This document shows positions 41,415-51,932 of a stretch of DNA of 64,000 nucleotides, in pieces. A program made the position numbers and the translations under genes. Under the pieces are notes generated by a model. The model ran no database searches. It was not told the DNA's origin and saw nothing but the letters and a program-made list of their open reading frames with translations. Each line of letters opens with the position of its first letter. The stretch's first letter is position 1. This stretch comes from Herpomyces periplanetae. Lineage: Eukaryota; Ascomycota; Laboulbeniomycetes; Herpomycetales; Herpomycetaceae. The stretch is from positions 61,722 through 125,721 of the forward strand of contig WMKJ01000028.1 of assembly GCA_009733715.1 (NCBI GenBank), given 5' to 3'.

Positions 41415-42971
41415 ATGATAACGCAGCTGACAAACTGTGATTTTATGTCATTGAATCGGGCAAATTTTACTTTCTTACCCGTTAATAAATCATTTGATAG
41501 TACAGATTACGACCCGGAAAATCATGAACTGGAATATAGCTCAAATGAGGGCAGTTCTGACGAATGTGAAGACACTTCACAAAATGGCCGCGAGCATTAC
41601 CAATCTGTTGAAATTAGTCGGTTACGAGCAGTTCCAGATATTGCAGATCTCGGTCCCGAGTATAAGGCTACTAAAGTTTCACGAGAAACCGCTTTCAACG
41701 ACAGTGACACCGATACCCAGTTTTTAACCGATGATAATGAAAATCTCGACCACCCACCAAATCACCAAAGCGAATACACATCTGATTCATCACTATCATC
41801 CGCGTATGAATCAGACGGTGACAGCCATTTTGGCAGTCATGATGAGAGCAATCAAATTACAAATATCTCATCCCAAGAACACAGAGAGAATGAATTATTG
41901 AGCAATGATTACTCGATTAATAATAAATCCGTTGAACAGGCTCAAGCTCGACGCCTCCTCCTGCAAGGTAGTCGGGAGGTAAATGCTGCAATCGTTAAGG
42001 CTAAACGTGAAGATATCCTGAAAGGTCAGGCTGTCAAAGCACAGGTCGAAGGATACAACACTTTGCTTTACCTACGTATTTGCTTACAAAAGGCACTAAT
42101 TGGCATGAACACTCTCGCAAATATACGTGTTAACATCCCTTCTGATGCTAATTTTACGCGTGAATCTACCAATTTTGCTAGATCCAAGGCATGGACTTTG
42201 TGGCAAGCATTGGACGACCTGCGATGCGCCGTAGATTTTGAATGTACAGGTACCAAGCGTAAACGATTTAATGGCCATACTGGGTCCTCCGTCACCACTG
42301 CGTGGGAGCATATGTGTACTTTGGAAAAATCATTATTATCATACCGTCAAGAAGTTCTTCAAGCGTGGATGGACAAAACTCGCGACATAGCAGGGTGCTC
42401 TCTGAAAGCCAATCCACGATATTTAGATGAAAGGGTAACCCAGTCTTCTAAATCAGGCCAATCGCTAGAAAGCGTAGTAGCTGCTCACCTGTACGATCTG
42501 GACGGGCTTGTCCGTCGGTCGCGTATTCCTCGATCGTGTGCACCGGCTCAAGCGGAATCGAATCGTGGTGAATGTACGGAGGTTTTTGATGATGCAGATT
42601 TCTATGGTGCACTACTTCAAAATCTTGTGGAGGAACGTGGTGGGCTAAACAATGTAGCATCTATAACAACCGGCATAAATGCTTCAGCGAAGGTAGTGGA
42701 TGCGGAAAGTTTACAGGCTTTGCGAAAACTGCGAAATTCGTGCAAATCAAAAGACAAAGTTGTGGATAGAAAAGCATCACGCGGCCGGAAATTGCGGTTC
42801 ACCGTTCACGAAAAGCTTCAGAATTTTATGACCTGTGATGACCGAACGACGTGGAGTGAAGCACGAGTCGACGAATTATGTTCCAATTTGTTCGGTATGG
42901 AGAATAATATGTGCCAACTTAAGAAAAGGGGTGTAGACAATATAAAAATGGCATTATTCGGAACTGAGTAA
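41415..42971 (+). CDS. AATF/Bfr2-family nucleolar protein
   Basis: Homologue of AATF (Che-1/traube) and yeast Bfr2, a component of early 40S (small-subunit processome) assembly. From the ATG at 41415 it is 518 aa. Marks: REHYQSVEISRLR then LGPEYKATKVSRE (about 60-90), an acidic Ser/Asp region (about 95-160), coiled-coil helices with the AATF domain (about 175-260), and the C-terminal traube-type block DADFYGALLQNLVEE (about 390) and KASRGRKLRFTVHEKLQNFM (about 450-469). The start is uncertain: an out-of-frame ATG at 41378 could begin a short first exon spliced near 41500 (TTGATAG acceptor) to DYDPENHE, which is where family similarity starts; alternatively 41445. Confidence 0.85.
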   Translation: MITQLTNCDFMSLNRANFTFLPVNKSFDSTDYDPENHELEYSSNEGSSDECEDTSQNGREHYQSVEISRLRAVPDIADLGPEYKATKVSRETAFNDSDTDTQFLTDDNENLDHPPNHQSEYTSDSSLSSAYESDGDSHFGSHDESNQITNISSQEHRENELLSNDYSINNKSVEQAQARRLLLQGSREVNAAIVKAKREDILKGQAVKAQVEGYNTLLYLRICLQKALIGMNTLANIRVNIPSDANFTRESTNFARSKAWTLWQALDDLRCAVDFECTGTKRKRFNGHTGSSVTTAWEHMCTLEKSLLSYRQEVLQAWMDKTRDIAGCSLKANPRYLDERVTQSSKSGQSLESVVAAHLYDLDGLVRRSRIPRSCAPAQAESNRGECTEVFDDADFYGALLQNLVEERGGLNNVASITTGINASAKVVDAESLQALRKLRNSCKSKDKVVDRKASRGRKLRFTVHEKLQNFMTCDDRTTWSEARVDELCSNLFGMENNMCQLKKRGVDNIKMALFGTE

Positions 42972-42997
42972 GAGGGCACCGTATGAACATTGCGGCC

Positions 42998-44797
42998 TTA
43001 CGATGAATTTATGCCAGTTGGATACTTAAGGTTTTCAAGCTTTACCCATTCGCCTACCCAATTGTACCGACAAACTTCATTACCCCAACTGCACCAATCA
43101 GCCACAGCATAACGTGCAAATAATTCTAGTGCACGATATAAGGGAGTACCGGATTTACGAAATAATGACGGACTGGCTTCGACTGATTGGTTATCGCGGT
43201 TGGCCAGGGTCGGATTGAGTAAAACCTTCTCGAACAATTTTTTTAGGCAAGGCTTACGCGAATGATAATCAGGAACTGCAAAGATAAATCGACGCAAGAC
43301 AGGGCATGGTGTATGCTGTATGGTCGACCGTTCTACGCGACCGACGAGCAATGTCTCGTACGGTTTACGCCATGATGCATTTAGTGAAGTAATGCACTGA
43401 CCATTCGCCGTTATTTTAACCCAGATCCATTCCTCTTTAAGTTTGACGTTCCATTGATCAAATAAGCTTACACGATGAAGCCAGTCGGAATCAGGATTGT
43501 TATTTAGTTCATCCTGTGAGCCAAGCACAGCCGTACGAACACTTGATGCATTTGTGATCCATACAGCGACCCACGCGTGATCATCTAAGACAACATTGAG
43601 TTTTAAATCTATTAAATCGTTTACGAGATCGAACAAGGCTTCACGTGTAGTGGCAGGTCGGTCAAGACAGGAATTGGGGTAATGCGAAGCATAGGGTCGA
43701 GCACGTTTAGCACTTCTATTTGGCCAGGGTGGATCAAGCAAGACCAAGTTAAACTTGCAGTTTGAGTCAATTGGACAAGGATTTAAGCTCATTAATGGTA
43801 CGCAGGAAGCCGTGAACTGATTATTGTGTTCTGTTAATAGTCTGCGAAGATCCTTTGCGCTATTGGTTTGACGACACGATGTGAGCAATGAAGTGGATCG
43901 TGGAGGTAGCCGAAAAACGTGAGAAACGTTGCGACACAAAAGTGAGGCAGATGGATCTGGTGAAAATTTGGCATTTAGACGAACACATTGGGCATATGAT
44001 TGAGGATTCTGTAGTATATGTTGCCAGGGTTGTTGGTTTACAGGATCTGAAGTTTCGTAGTGACCAGGGCAGTCAATATACTTGGGAAATTTAACGTTTG
44101 CATGTGGGAAATCCAGACTGCGGCATACGGGGATTGAATTAGTAGCACAAAAGCTGTTGAAGAATTCAGATGAGGGAGGGGAATTGCTGGGATCGACGAG
44201 TGATTTCGCGTAGAATAAGGAATTTTCAATGAGGCCAGTATGTGTGTAGGTCACGATGGACGTTTGATTATTAGAATGGGATTGCTTAACGAAGCGGGGA
44301 AGACACCAAGCTTGATCAGCGGCGAACTTTCGTACGGTCAACAAGGCAGTTTCAATTTGTTTAATTATTTTTGAGTTGGCGAGATGTACGGGTGTGGAAG
44401 TATCCAATGGATACGGCTTTGTAGACACGTTAGAAGAACGTTTAGGCTCAGGAATGGTAAAAGGTTTGATTAGCGGAGGAGTGGACAAGCAAGCCATTGT
44501 GGTGGGCACTTCGATGTTGGAAGCAGATGGGAATTGCGCTGAATAAATTGATAGAGGAATATCAAGTAGAAATATATTTTGATCATGACTAGCAAAGAGA
44601 ATACCATGACCTAAGATTACGCTGGTATTAGCCTTAGTGCTGAGATTTGTTGCGTCAACAGAGGGATGAACAGGATTGTCTATTTCAAGATCTGACTGAG
44701 AGTAAGCGCACGTATATTGGCAGTCATACGAAGCGTTTGACGGATCGCCATTGGATAATAATTCGGGACACTGGGAAATGGGAGTATAAGAATTCAT
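42998..44797 (-). CDS. MT-A70 methyltransferase, METTL4-like
   Basis: N6-adenine methyltransferase of the MT-A70 superfamily, METTL4 branch; METTL4 proteins have been reported to act on U2 snRNA internal m6Am and on DNA 6mA. The 599-aa protein has a weakly conserved, Ser/Pro-rich N-terminal half and the catalytic domain in the C-terminal 270 residues: LVLLDPPWPNRSAKR carries the DPPW motif (about 352), then WVAVWITNASS, a LFDQWNVKLKEEWIWVKIT segment, SWRKPYETLLVGR and a C-terminal RALELFARYAV helix with W near the end. The KPYE-LL-G block with DPPW is METTL4-type, not IME4-type. Single exon; ATG at 44797. Substrate is not shown by the sequence. Tail-to-tail with AATF, 26 nt apart. Confidence 0.87.
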   Translation of the reverse strand: MNSYTPISQCPELLSNGDPSNASYDCQYTCAYSQSDLEIDNPVHPSVDATNLSTKANTSVILGHGILFASHDQNIFLLDIPLSIYSAQFPSASNIEVPTTMACLSTPPLIKPFTIPEPKRSSNVSTKPYPLDTSTPVHLANSKIIKQIETALLTVRKFAADQAWCLPRFVKQSHSNNQTSIVTYTHTGLIENSLFYAKSLVDPSNSPPSSEFFNSFCATNSIPVCRSLDFPHANVKFPKYIDCPGHYETSDPVNQQPWQHILQNPQSYAQCVRLNAKFSPDPSASLLCRNVSHVFRLPPRSTSLLTSCRQTNSAKDLRRLLTEHNNQFTASCVPLMSLNPCPIDSNCKFNLVLLDPPWPNRSAKRARPYASHYPNSCLDRPATTREALFDLVNDLIDLKLNVVLDDHAWVAVWITNASSVRTAVLGSQDELNNNPDSDWLHRVSLFDQWNVKLKEEWIWVKITANGQCITSLNASWRKPYETLLVGRVERSTIQHTPCPVLRRFIFAVPDYHSRKPCLKKLFEKVLLNPTLANRDNQSVEASPSLFRKSGTPLYRALELFARYAVADWCSWGNEVCRYNWVGEWVKLENLKYPTGINSS

Positions 44798-45504
44798 ATA
44801 TTTAGAGATATTTGAGAAAAATTGGCAAAGATATTTTTATATCTTGGCGCAGAGTATTGTGCTAGTACGCCTGTATCACAAAAAATGTCGATAATTGTAA
44901 ATGTAAGATGTTCACGTAGGTTATTAGGAACTCATTATAATATACTATTAAATTAGTCCAACTTATTACCAGGTTAGGTTAAAATTGGATGGGCAGCAAA
45001 ACTGTTCTTAACCTTCACGTGAATAGAACTGACCAGATATGTTGGCGTAGTGTAAAATACTAATATGAAACAAGGTATTATTTCATCAAACTATAATTGA
45101 ATCAACCTATAAAAAGATAAATCATCTGTCAAATATAAACGACAGTAATTTGGTTTAATCCAAAACTAAATCGAACCTATCATGCATCGTGAAAATTGAC
45201 AAAAATTTTTCCTATTTTGGCAATACACTGGACACGTGACTAGATGAACGGGCCGACAGAAGATCCGAGGCGGAGGGTGCCATGAGAGCACGTGATCGGA
45301 GAGTGAAGTTTTGTCTGAATGCGTGGATAAGAGGTGCACAGTTCAAAAGGTTAATTTTTTGGGTTTGGGCGAAGTTAGCCTACTAAAGGAATTATTACAG
45401 TGAACGCTTGTGCGCGTGCACGTAGGCGAATAAACGGGATAAAGCGGTTGTGGAGGTGGGAGAGAGCGAGGTTATGTGGAGGTACAAGTGTGGAATCAAG
45501 CAAG
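44798..45504. other. Divergent spacer METTL4-like / MED19
   Basis: About 700 nt, AT-rich (44800-45200), CACGTGAC at 45233-45240 and CACGTG at 45289-45294. The frame of MED19 is open upstream to 45400 without ATG. No other gene supported. Confidence 0.55.
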
Positions 45505-46731
45505 ATGTTGGAGATAATTTCAAGTAATCTTGACAGTGAAGATCAGCAACAAAGATTCATGGATGGTAAAGGGGAGAGAGACTATGATATTGTTATGCAA
45601 GATGTAACAGAAGTAGGACCTGGTAAAGGTAGTGAGGATGAAGATGTATGGATGAATGATTCATGGAACGGTGGAGTGGACATGGCAAACGAAAATGATG
45701 GAACGCGTATTAAAAAAACTACGGAAACTACGCGCAAAGTGAGCGATACAACTTACTTCAAGTTACACGGTGAAGGTAGTGATCCCTGACACTGTTAATA
45801 CAAGAGTCTCTGTATAGGCTAACGTTGGAAGGTTTAAACAGAAATTAAAACATGTAGTCCATCATTTTCAACGAATTTAATCAAAGTTTACTCATTAGAG
45901 CATCTGGGCAAAACTATGGATCGTTTTCACCCTGTAACACACGAAAAGATTAACAAACTACGCAAGTCTTACGTGGGGAAAGTGAAATCTTTGGGTATTG
46001 CAGGAAAGAATCAGGCTGTCGATACGTTTGATGCGATGGGCCGAATTGTATACACGCCGAAAGAAGATTGGGATAATACAGTGGGAAAACAATTTGAGCA
46101 ACTTCAGCGTCGATTAACAAGCAGTGAACTTAGTGAATTACTTAAGGGTGCTGTGGGTGCTAACTGTATACGCCCGGGTCGAGTTAATGAATGGAAAACT
46201 CTATCAACCTTTCTCGGGATTGAAGACATTAAACCTCGAAATGATCATGAAAGCTTAACATTTAATAGTGTAGATCGACGAGCTAAGAAAGCTATTACAT
46301 CACGCGATGAAATGGTGAATTCGATCTCATCGACGACTACTACGCCCCAAAATTCATTGTTAAATAGTAAATTTAGTGGTGCAACGACGAATGATCTTTC
46401 ATCTACCCCAACAAGATCCGATTTAACTGGTTCAAGGAACTATGACACATCATCATTAAGTGAAACCGGTACTCGATCATCACGACCCGAAAGATTGGGA
46501 AAAAAGCGTCGGTATATCGATTCGAGTTTTGAAGGGTATAGTGACACTTTTGTAGCGGAAGAATTACGAGATTCACCCTACACACATTCCTCATCTGCAC
46601 CCAGTATAACAAACTCTACAAATTCATCAGCATCCACATCAGCATCCACATCCACGACAATGACAGCCATGGATTTACAAAAACTTTTTGGTCGCAAAAA
46701 ACGAATTCTCGATCGTGAGTGCGAGCTTTAA
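45505..46731 (+). CDS. MED19: Mediator complex subunit 19 (Rox3)
   Basis: Head-module subunit of Mediator, which links activators to RNA polymerase II. Two exons, 45505-45775 and 45899-46731, encode 367 aa across a 123-nt intron. The fungal MED19 motif starts at the exon junction: TTYFKLHGE then HLGKTMDRFHPVTHEKINKLRKSYVGKVK, where KINKLRKSY (about 100-108) is the family signature, followed by GIAGKN. The rest is Ser/Thr-rich, with a short C-terminal MDLQKLFGRKKR. Exon 1 is acidic and low complexity. The first ATG of the frame is 45505. The splice phase fits (1 then 2), and the rejoined piece matches the order in Rox3. The N-terminal 90 residues are poorly conserved, so the start is less certain. 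Confidence 0.78.
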
Positions 46732-47068
46732 CCATTAATATGATCACGTGAGTGGATTCTAGGCAAGCGCATGACTACTCGATTGCAGCGGTCACGTGCT
46801 GGAAGAATACTGGAAAATCATAGTTCCGGGCCGTATCCTGTGACAGATTTTACGAAGAATTCGGGAACGATTGGACGAGAGACGAATTTGTTCTATAAAA
46901 TTATTATTTTTACATTGGAATATTCAGGGTATTGTTTAACTTTGAAGTTTATTGCAAAGGCGCATTTTATTAATTGGAAATATACAGGTTAATTACGCGA
47001 AGGTCGTGAGTTTGATATTGTAACTCAATCCCTATCGTGTAATAACGTGAAACATTTTTCCAGATGGT
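46732..47068. other. Spacer MED19 / GGC1
   Basis: About 340 nt. TCACGTG cores at 46744-46751 (TCACGTGA) and 46792-46798. A 73-codon open frame is present but carries no motif. Confidence 0.5.
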
Positions 47069-48132
47069 ATGGCGATGACCGCGGCGGTACCATCATCATC
47101 GCAACCGTCAGCAAACGCAAGTAAGCGTACAAATCGAGAGAGTAATGTTGCACGTTTTCTCGGAGCCGGTCTAACCGGATTTGCCGAGTTAATTATGTTT
47201 CATCCAGTATGTGACTATCAGACAACGGACATCTTCTAATCAATTGGGCATAATTATGTACCTACGAGATTCGCTTGATTGATAAATGGTATTATCATAT
47301 GCTCACAATCTTACAGGTAGATACGGTTGCAAAAAGACTTATGAGTAATTTTGGCCGTGTGGATTCAGTTTCTCGCTTACGCCAGGTAATCTTTCGTGAT
47401 GCGGCTACTAATCCTTCGGCGTGGCAGCGTTTTTATTCTTTATTCCCCGGCTTGGGTTACGCTGCAGCCTATAAGATTTTACAACGGATTTACAAGTTTG
47501 GTGGGCAACCTTTGGTACGCGATTATTTAACTCAATGGCATCATTGTGATGAATTTTTCGAACGACGTTTTGGTAGACAAAGTGGTAAAGCCCTGTTACA
47601 CGCAACTGCCGGAAGTATTATTGGTGTGGGGGAAATTATTCTTTTACCTTTCGATGTACTAAAGATTAAACGGCAAACTAATCCCCAGGCATTTAAAGGC
47701 CGCGGGATAATTAAAATTTTTTCGGATGAAGGTTGGTCATTATACCGGGGTTGGCAATGGACGGCAGCTCGAAATGCGCCGGGTAGTTTTGCGTTGTTTG
47801 GTGCATCGGCCGCTACAAAACAGTACGTTTATAAATTAGAGGATTACAATGCGGCAAACTGGACTCAAAACTTTGTTTCATCTGTTGCTGGTGCTTGTGC
47901 GTCTTTGACAGTGTCAGCGCCCTTAGATGTTGTAAAGACTCGAATTCAAAATCGTAATTTTGATGACCCAGCAAGTGGTTTTAAGATAATAGTTCAAACG
48001 CTACAGCGTGAAGGACCTTTTGCATTTTTTAAAGGCCTAACGCCAAAGTTGTTAATCTCCAGTCCTAAGTTGGTTTTTAGTTTTTGGATGGCACAGACGT
48101 TAATTCCGTATCTTGATGAAAAGCTTAGTTGA
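47069..48132 (+). CDS. GGC1: Mitochondrial GTP/GDP carrier
   Basis: Mitochondrial carrier exchanging GTP and GDP, tied to iron homeostasis and mtDNA stability in yeast. Two exons, 47069-47206 and 47317-48132, encode 317 aa. Exon 1 ends in LGAGLTGFAELIMFHP and exon 2 opens VDTVAKRLMSN, so the first carrier signature P-x-D-x2-[AK]-[KR] is split by the intron exactly between P and V. The other two are ATAGSIIGVGEIILLPFDVLKIKRQ and APLDVVKTRIQNRNFDDP, the latter with the GGC1-type RNF block, then FFKGLTPKLLISSPKLVFSFW. These match yeast Ggc1/Yhm1 closely by memory. Donor GTATGT, acceptor TTACAG. Confidence 0.92.
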
Positions 48133-48467
48133 AAATTTTTCATGGTACAAAGTTAAGTGTTTGGGGGCACGCTTGATTAAATTTATTGTGTTCTAAGAGT
48201 AGGCAAAATTAGTTTGGGAAAGATGTGAATGAGAAGTTTAATGCGATCTAAATTGAGAATCGACATAATGATTGTGAACGAGAAGGTATGGGACACAAGA
48301 AATTCATGGACAAGGTGACAAATAGAAAGATAATTATCGTGGATCTAGGCGTTAAAGCCTCGACGTTGGAATGAGAGTATTATCAGTGATACCAAAACAA
48401 GCTTGTTTAGTGGGTAAAAAGAAAGAAAGAATAAGCCGGTTGGCATCTTGAGAAACGCTCAATTCGA
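48133..48467. other. Convergent spacer
   Basis: 335 nt between the stop codons of GGC1 and the secreted-protein gene. Nothing recognised. Confidence 0.5.
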
Positions 48468-49349
48468 CTAGATGAATAGAAAAGGTGTACTCCAAAGGTG
48501 TCTCTTCAGGAAGTGAGAAGCTGGTTGGTCTGGTTCCGCATCAATGGCCATAGCTTCTTCATCTATTTTAGCCTCTAACTCTGGGCTTTGTAATTCGATA
48601 TCTTCGACGTCTTCTGGAGGCTGAAGGTTATCGACAGGTTGGATATTGGGATCAAGATTTGGTGAGGAGTCGGGGAAAGATTGCCCGACGAAAGCGGATA
48701 ACGTTTGGGCGGTACGAAATTGACTCGGGACTCGACAGCATGAGGGTTCAGCACCACATGGCTCTATCAAATTCCCCGAAGCTCCATTGCAGCTGGGGCA
48801 AGATCGACAGCCCTCGCTGTAAGTATTTATAGCACGGTTGAGGGAACGGCTGCTATGGCTCATTTTTTTGCGCATGATGCGAGTAATAATCTTTGGTAGT
48901 TTTGTAGCGACCATGTTGGATAAATCGCTAGATGCACTTTGCTGTGAACGAAGGGCCTGAAGAATAAGAGGAGCTACGCCCATTTCACACATTGTCTCCT
49001 TTTTCGAAATTAAACTGTTCATGGCCCGGTTAACAGATTTGTTGATTTTTCGAGAAGCACCCCTCATTTTTAGACTTCCAAATATTCCGATACGCTTTAT
49101 ACAGGATATTTGGGATTTTGCTTCTTCAAGGGCATGCTTTGCGTTTTCGGCAGAACCGGCCAGTCGTACAAGAGAATTCGGATCACCGCAGCGTACAGCT
49201 TGAATATGAACGTTTAAGAGATTCATTTCATTGCGAATTTCGTGCATTGCTTTGATAACATTCCGATATTTCGAAGAACTTCTAGGGAAAAGAGGTGTGG
49301 AAAATACGGAGCTAAAGAGTCCGAATATGAGAATACGTGGAATGTGCAT
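48468..49349 (-). CDS. Secreted protein with helical N-terminal domain and Cys cluster
   Basis: A 293-aa protein. Residues 1-18 (MHIPRILIFGLFSSVFST) look like a cleavable signal peptide. Residues about 28-180 are predicted helical with regular hydrophobic spacing (a pattern loosely like HsbA-type hydrophobic-surface-binding proteins, though I cannot confirm this). A cysteine cluster follows (CRSCPSC, CGAEPSCC, about 182-206). The last 80 residues are acidic (Glu/Asp/Pro-rich), ending with a hydrophobic tail FLFI. No catalytic motif. Function unknown; probably a wall-associated or surface protein. Single exon; the ATG is the first Met of the frame and puts the signal peptide at the N terminus. 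Confidence 0.6.
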   Translation of the reverse strand: MHIPRILIFGLFSSVFSTPLFPRSSSKYRNVIKAMHEIRNEMNLLNVHIQAVRCGDPNSLVRLAGSAENAKHALEEAKSQISCIKRIGIFGSLKMRGASRKINKSVNRAMNSLISKKETMCEMGVAPLILQALRSQQSASSDLSNMVATKLPKIITRIMRKKMSHSSRSLNRAINTYSEGCRSCPSCNGASGNLIEPCGAEPSCCRVPSQFRTAQTLSAFVGQSFPDSSPNLDPNIQPVDNLQPPEDVEDIELQSPELEAKIDEEAMAIDAEPDQPASHFLKRHLWSTPFLFI

Positions 49350-49536
49350 ATTGAATGAAGGATAAGAAAATATTTTTCAAGAGTAATGATTGAAATATTA
49401 GATGGTGAGGAATAGAGTGACAAATATGGATTAATTCTAATAAGTGTAAGTATATTTCGAATATGTAAAAGATAATGGGGAATTGAATGATTGCAAGTTG
49501 ATCGAATCAGTTGGGTAAATGCGCTCCTTTGACTAT

Positions 49537-49773
49537 TTATGTATGAGCCATTGGGGTCAATATGACGGGAGAAACGAGTGTATAGAAACCGTTAACAAGT
49601 CGGCAAAAAGAAAAGGCAACTAGCCAAACCAAAATAAAAACAAATGCGTTGTAGAAGCAGATACCGAATACCCGATCCCGAATTAGTTTATTCCTTTCCA
49701 ATCGCAGTCTAGCGCCAGGTGATATGCAAATTGAGGGTAAATAGGTGTATGGGCGGCGCAAGATTTCAATCAT
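49537..49773 (-). CDS. Possible small membrane protein (78 aa)
   Basis: A 78-codon frame from the ATG at 49773. It has a charged segment (ARLRLERNKLIRDRVFG) followed by one long hydrophobic helix (about 42-65, NAFVFILVWLVAFSFC) and an uncharged tail. The charge-then-helix layout looks more like a real single-pass protein than random DNA, but no family is recognised and the codon evidence is thin. It could equally be an exon of a longer gene or a chance frame in the sparse region. Confidence 0.3.
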   Translation of the reverse strand: MIEILRRPYTYLPSICISPGARLRLERNKLIRDRVFGICFYNAFVFILVWLVAFSFCRLVNGFYTLVSPVILTPMAHT

Positions 49774-50484
49774 GATGGACCAGGCGAAATGGTGCTACAC
49801 TAGCGAAAGAATGAACTATGAACGACGGGTGACAACCTACTCTTCATCTATTATCATCATCACATTTACCTCCAAGAACTGCCGTCGTCGTCGCCATTGT
49901 ACGCAATACGGAAAACAGATTATTCCAAGCTTCGACGTCCCACATGCGTGGCAATTGGATGGGAACTGGTTATGCTGGGATTCAATTTGAGCAGCTCGCT
50001 CATGCGTCGTTGGGCTTTACACCTTTGGTCAGTGCCGTGGGTTGGTCCTATAGTTTATTCAGCTGTTATTCACATCAATTCAAATTTGTTGTTTTTGAAA
50101 GGTTAGACTTTCCCCAAACCTTCTTTCTATAATGCACGTAATCAATTGTCAACTCAGTTATCATAAACTTACAAGCCATTACTCCAATAACCAGTCACCG
50201 CATGTACAAATAATCAACTTATTTACTTGTGTTGCACACACACACATACACAAATACAAATATACATAAGTACCCGTCGCTATTCCACAGTGTTAGTTGC
50301 GCATGCCAGGCTCTTGCGATACATCGTTTGGATGTGGTGAGCTCTACACTTAACTTGTTCTACTACCGTCAAAATCTTACCAAAGTAGTATCTATGTTAA
50401 AGAATACCGTGAAGCCAGGGTACTACACTTAAAAGCGCCTACGCATACGTAGCCGCAGATATAGACGTATACGTATGGGTATGG

Positions 50485-50521
50485 GTATGCGTATGCGTAT
50501 GCGTATACGTATACGTATACA
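50485..50521. repeat. Alternating purine-pyrimidine tract (GTATGC/GTATAC)
   Basis: A run of GTATGC and GTATAC units that alternates purine and pyrimidine without a break for about 37 nt, flanked by GGGTAT repeats (50476-50488) and a further GTATAC-like stretch just upstream. Such tracts can adopt left-handed DNA and are prone to length change. Confidence 0.6.
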
Positions 50522-51932
50522 AATACATTCTCACATTAATTCCCGCACAGATATTTACTTTCATAAACATTTTTACTTAACTATCCATTCATACATACAC
50601 GTACGTATGTACCCCCCTTTCTCTTAAATTTCACCGAGGTGATTCCTCGTATGATGGTCGGCTAACTGTTCCTGTTTAACTTTAAACACCACATATTAAC
50701 CCTCTTATACAATTGTTCTACATATTCCTCAAAGTAGATTCCACCGGCACATGCCTGACATGAAACTAGCACTGTATCTTGGGGGTGTAAATCTCGTAAG
50801 GATAAGTTCATAAGTACATTTTTACACCAATTGTACAGCTTACATCAAATAATTAAACATGTTCCATTCCATACTTTACAAGCCGTCAATATTAGTTCGA
50901 TAAGCGTTCTACCAAGTCAACATGCACATCCTGCACCCCATTAACTCGGTCAATACCATGATGTTATATACAATTGAATTCCCCCAAAACTTTTACCTTC
51001 ACATACGCAAGCTGGCCCAAATAATCCATTAAAGGATAAATCAATCCACGTTAATCTAAGCTACCGGTAACCCAACTGCCTAGTCGAACTGCGCTCCGTT
51101 TACCGAACAAACATTTACCTATACACATCCGAGGTAGTTTCCGCGTATACCATGTACGGTACAAGTAATGCATTATAAGAAAATTTTACCATTGATGACA
51201 CTACCTAACCCTTACCTTCTCATACACGTTAATACTTAATGCCTTCTCTGGCTCAATGTATTAAATATTTATAGTATCACCATATTTACACGTTTGTACG
51301 TATCACCTTCAATTTCTCAATTACATATTCCTTTTGGTAATATTCTTACTTAAGTAACCTTACCAGTAATAATAAAGTTGCATTAGTTGATTGTGTTTCC
51401 TTTCTACACCCCCAGAATCCGAACAAATTATTTTTTATAATACTACAAATACACCGAACTGGTCTATTGCTAGCTAACAAGTAAATGCTCAAGACATAAA
51501 ATGTCCTTGTTGGCATGCACATTTTCCCGAATTAACCAAATTATCCCATACTGTATAATTCTGGTAACTCACTCGCTTCGCTAAATTTCGTCTCGTCTCG
51601 TCTCATCTCATCGCACCCACTTCCTAAATTGGTTGTCCTTAACTTCCACAAAATTCTCTCAACATTCACCTTCACCCAGCAGTTCTTTCTTTTTTCATCC
51701 AGCAGCCCGTGCCCCTTTCTTATGTAATCTAAACACGTGATTCCGGGTGTATTGGCTGTTTGGCCGGTTTAACGATGAAAATGCATCACGATAGTGTATA
51801 ATCCCGATTAATGGAAAGCGTTATGACGATTATTCAAGGGAAGACACGCTTTAGCTAGTGTTAACATAACAATTATTTTATTTTGTGGTCAGGGTAAAAA
51901 ATGATTTAAATATACTCTAAGTTGGCAAGAGT

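Larger units (their letters stand above)
49350..51932. other. Gene-sparse 2.6-kb region
   Basis: The longest sparse stretch in the window. It holds one possible small membrane-protein frame (49537-49773, minus; listed separately), an alternating purine-pyrimidine tract (50485-50521), CA-rich microsatellite-like sequence near 50230-50270, a TCTCG/TCTCA tandem near 51592-51613, and TATA-rich, pyrimidine-rich unique DNA. Other frames are short and have no motif. CACGTG at 51734-51739. I see no centromere or origin signature that I can defend. Confidence 0.55.

Noticed and set aside
49897-50132. Overlapping 62-81-codon plus-strand frames
   Set aside because: Three frames overlap in the same DNA, none shows a motif or conserved pattern, and all could be chance.
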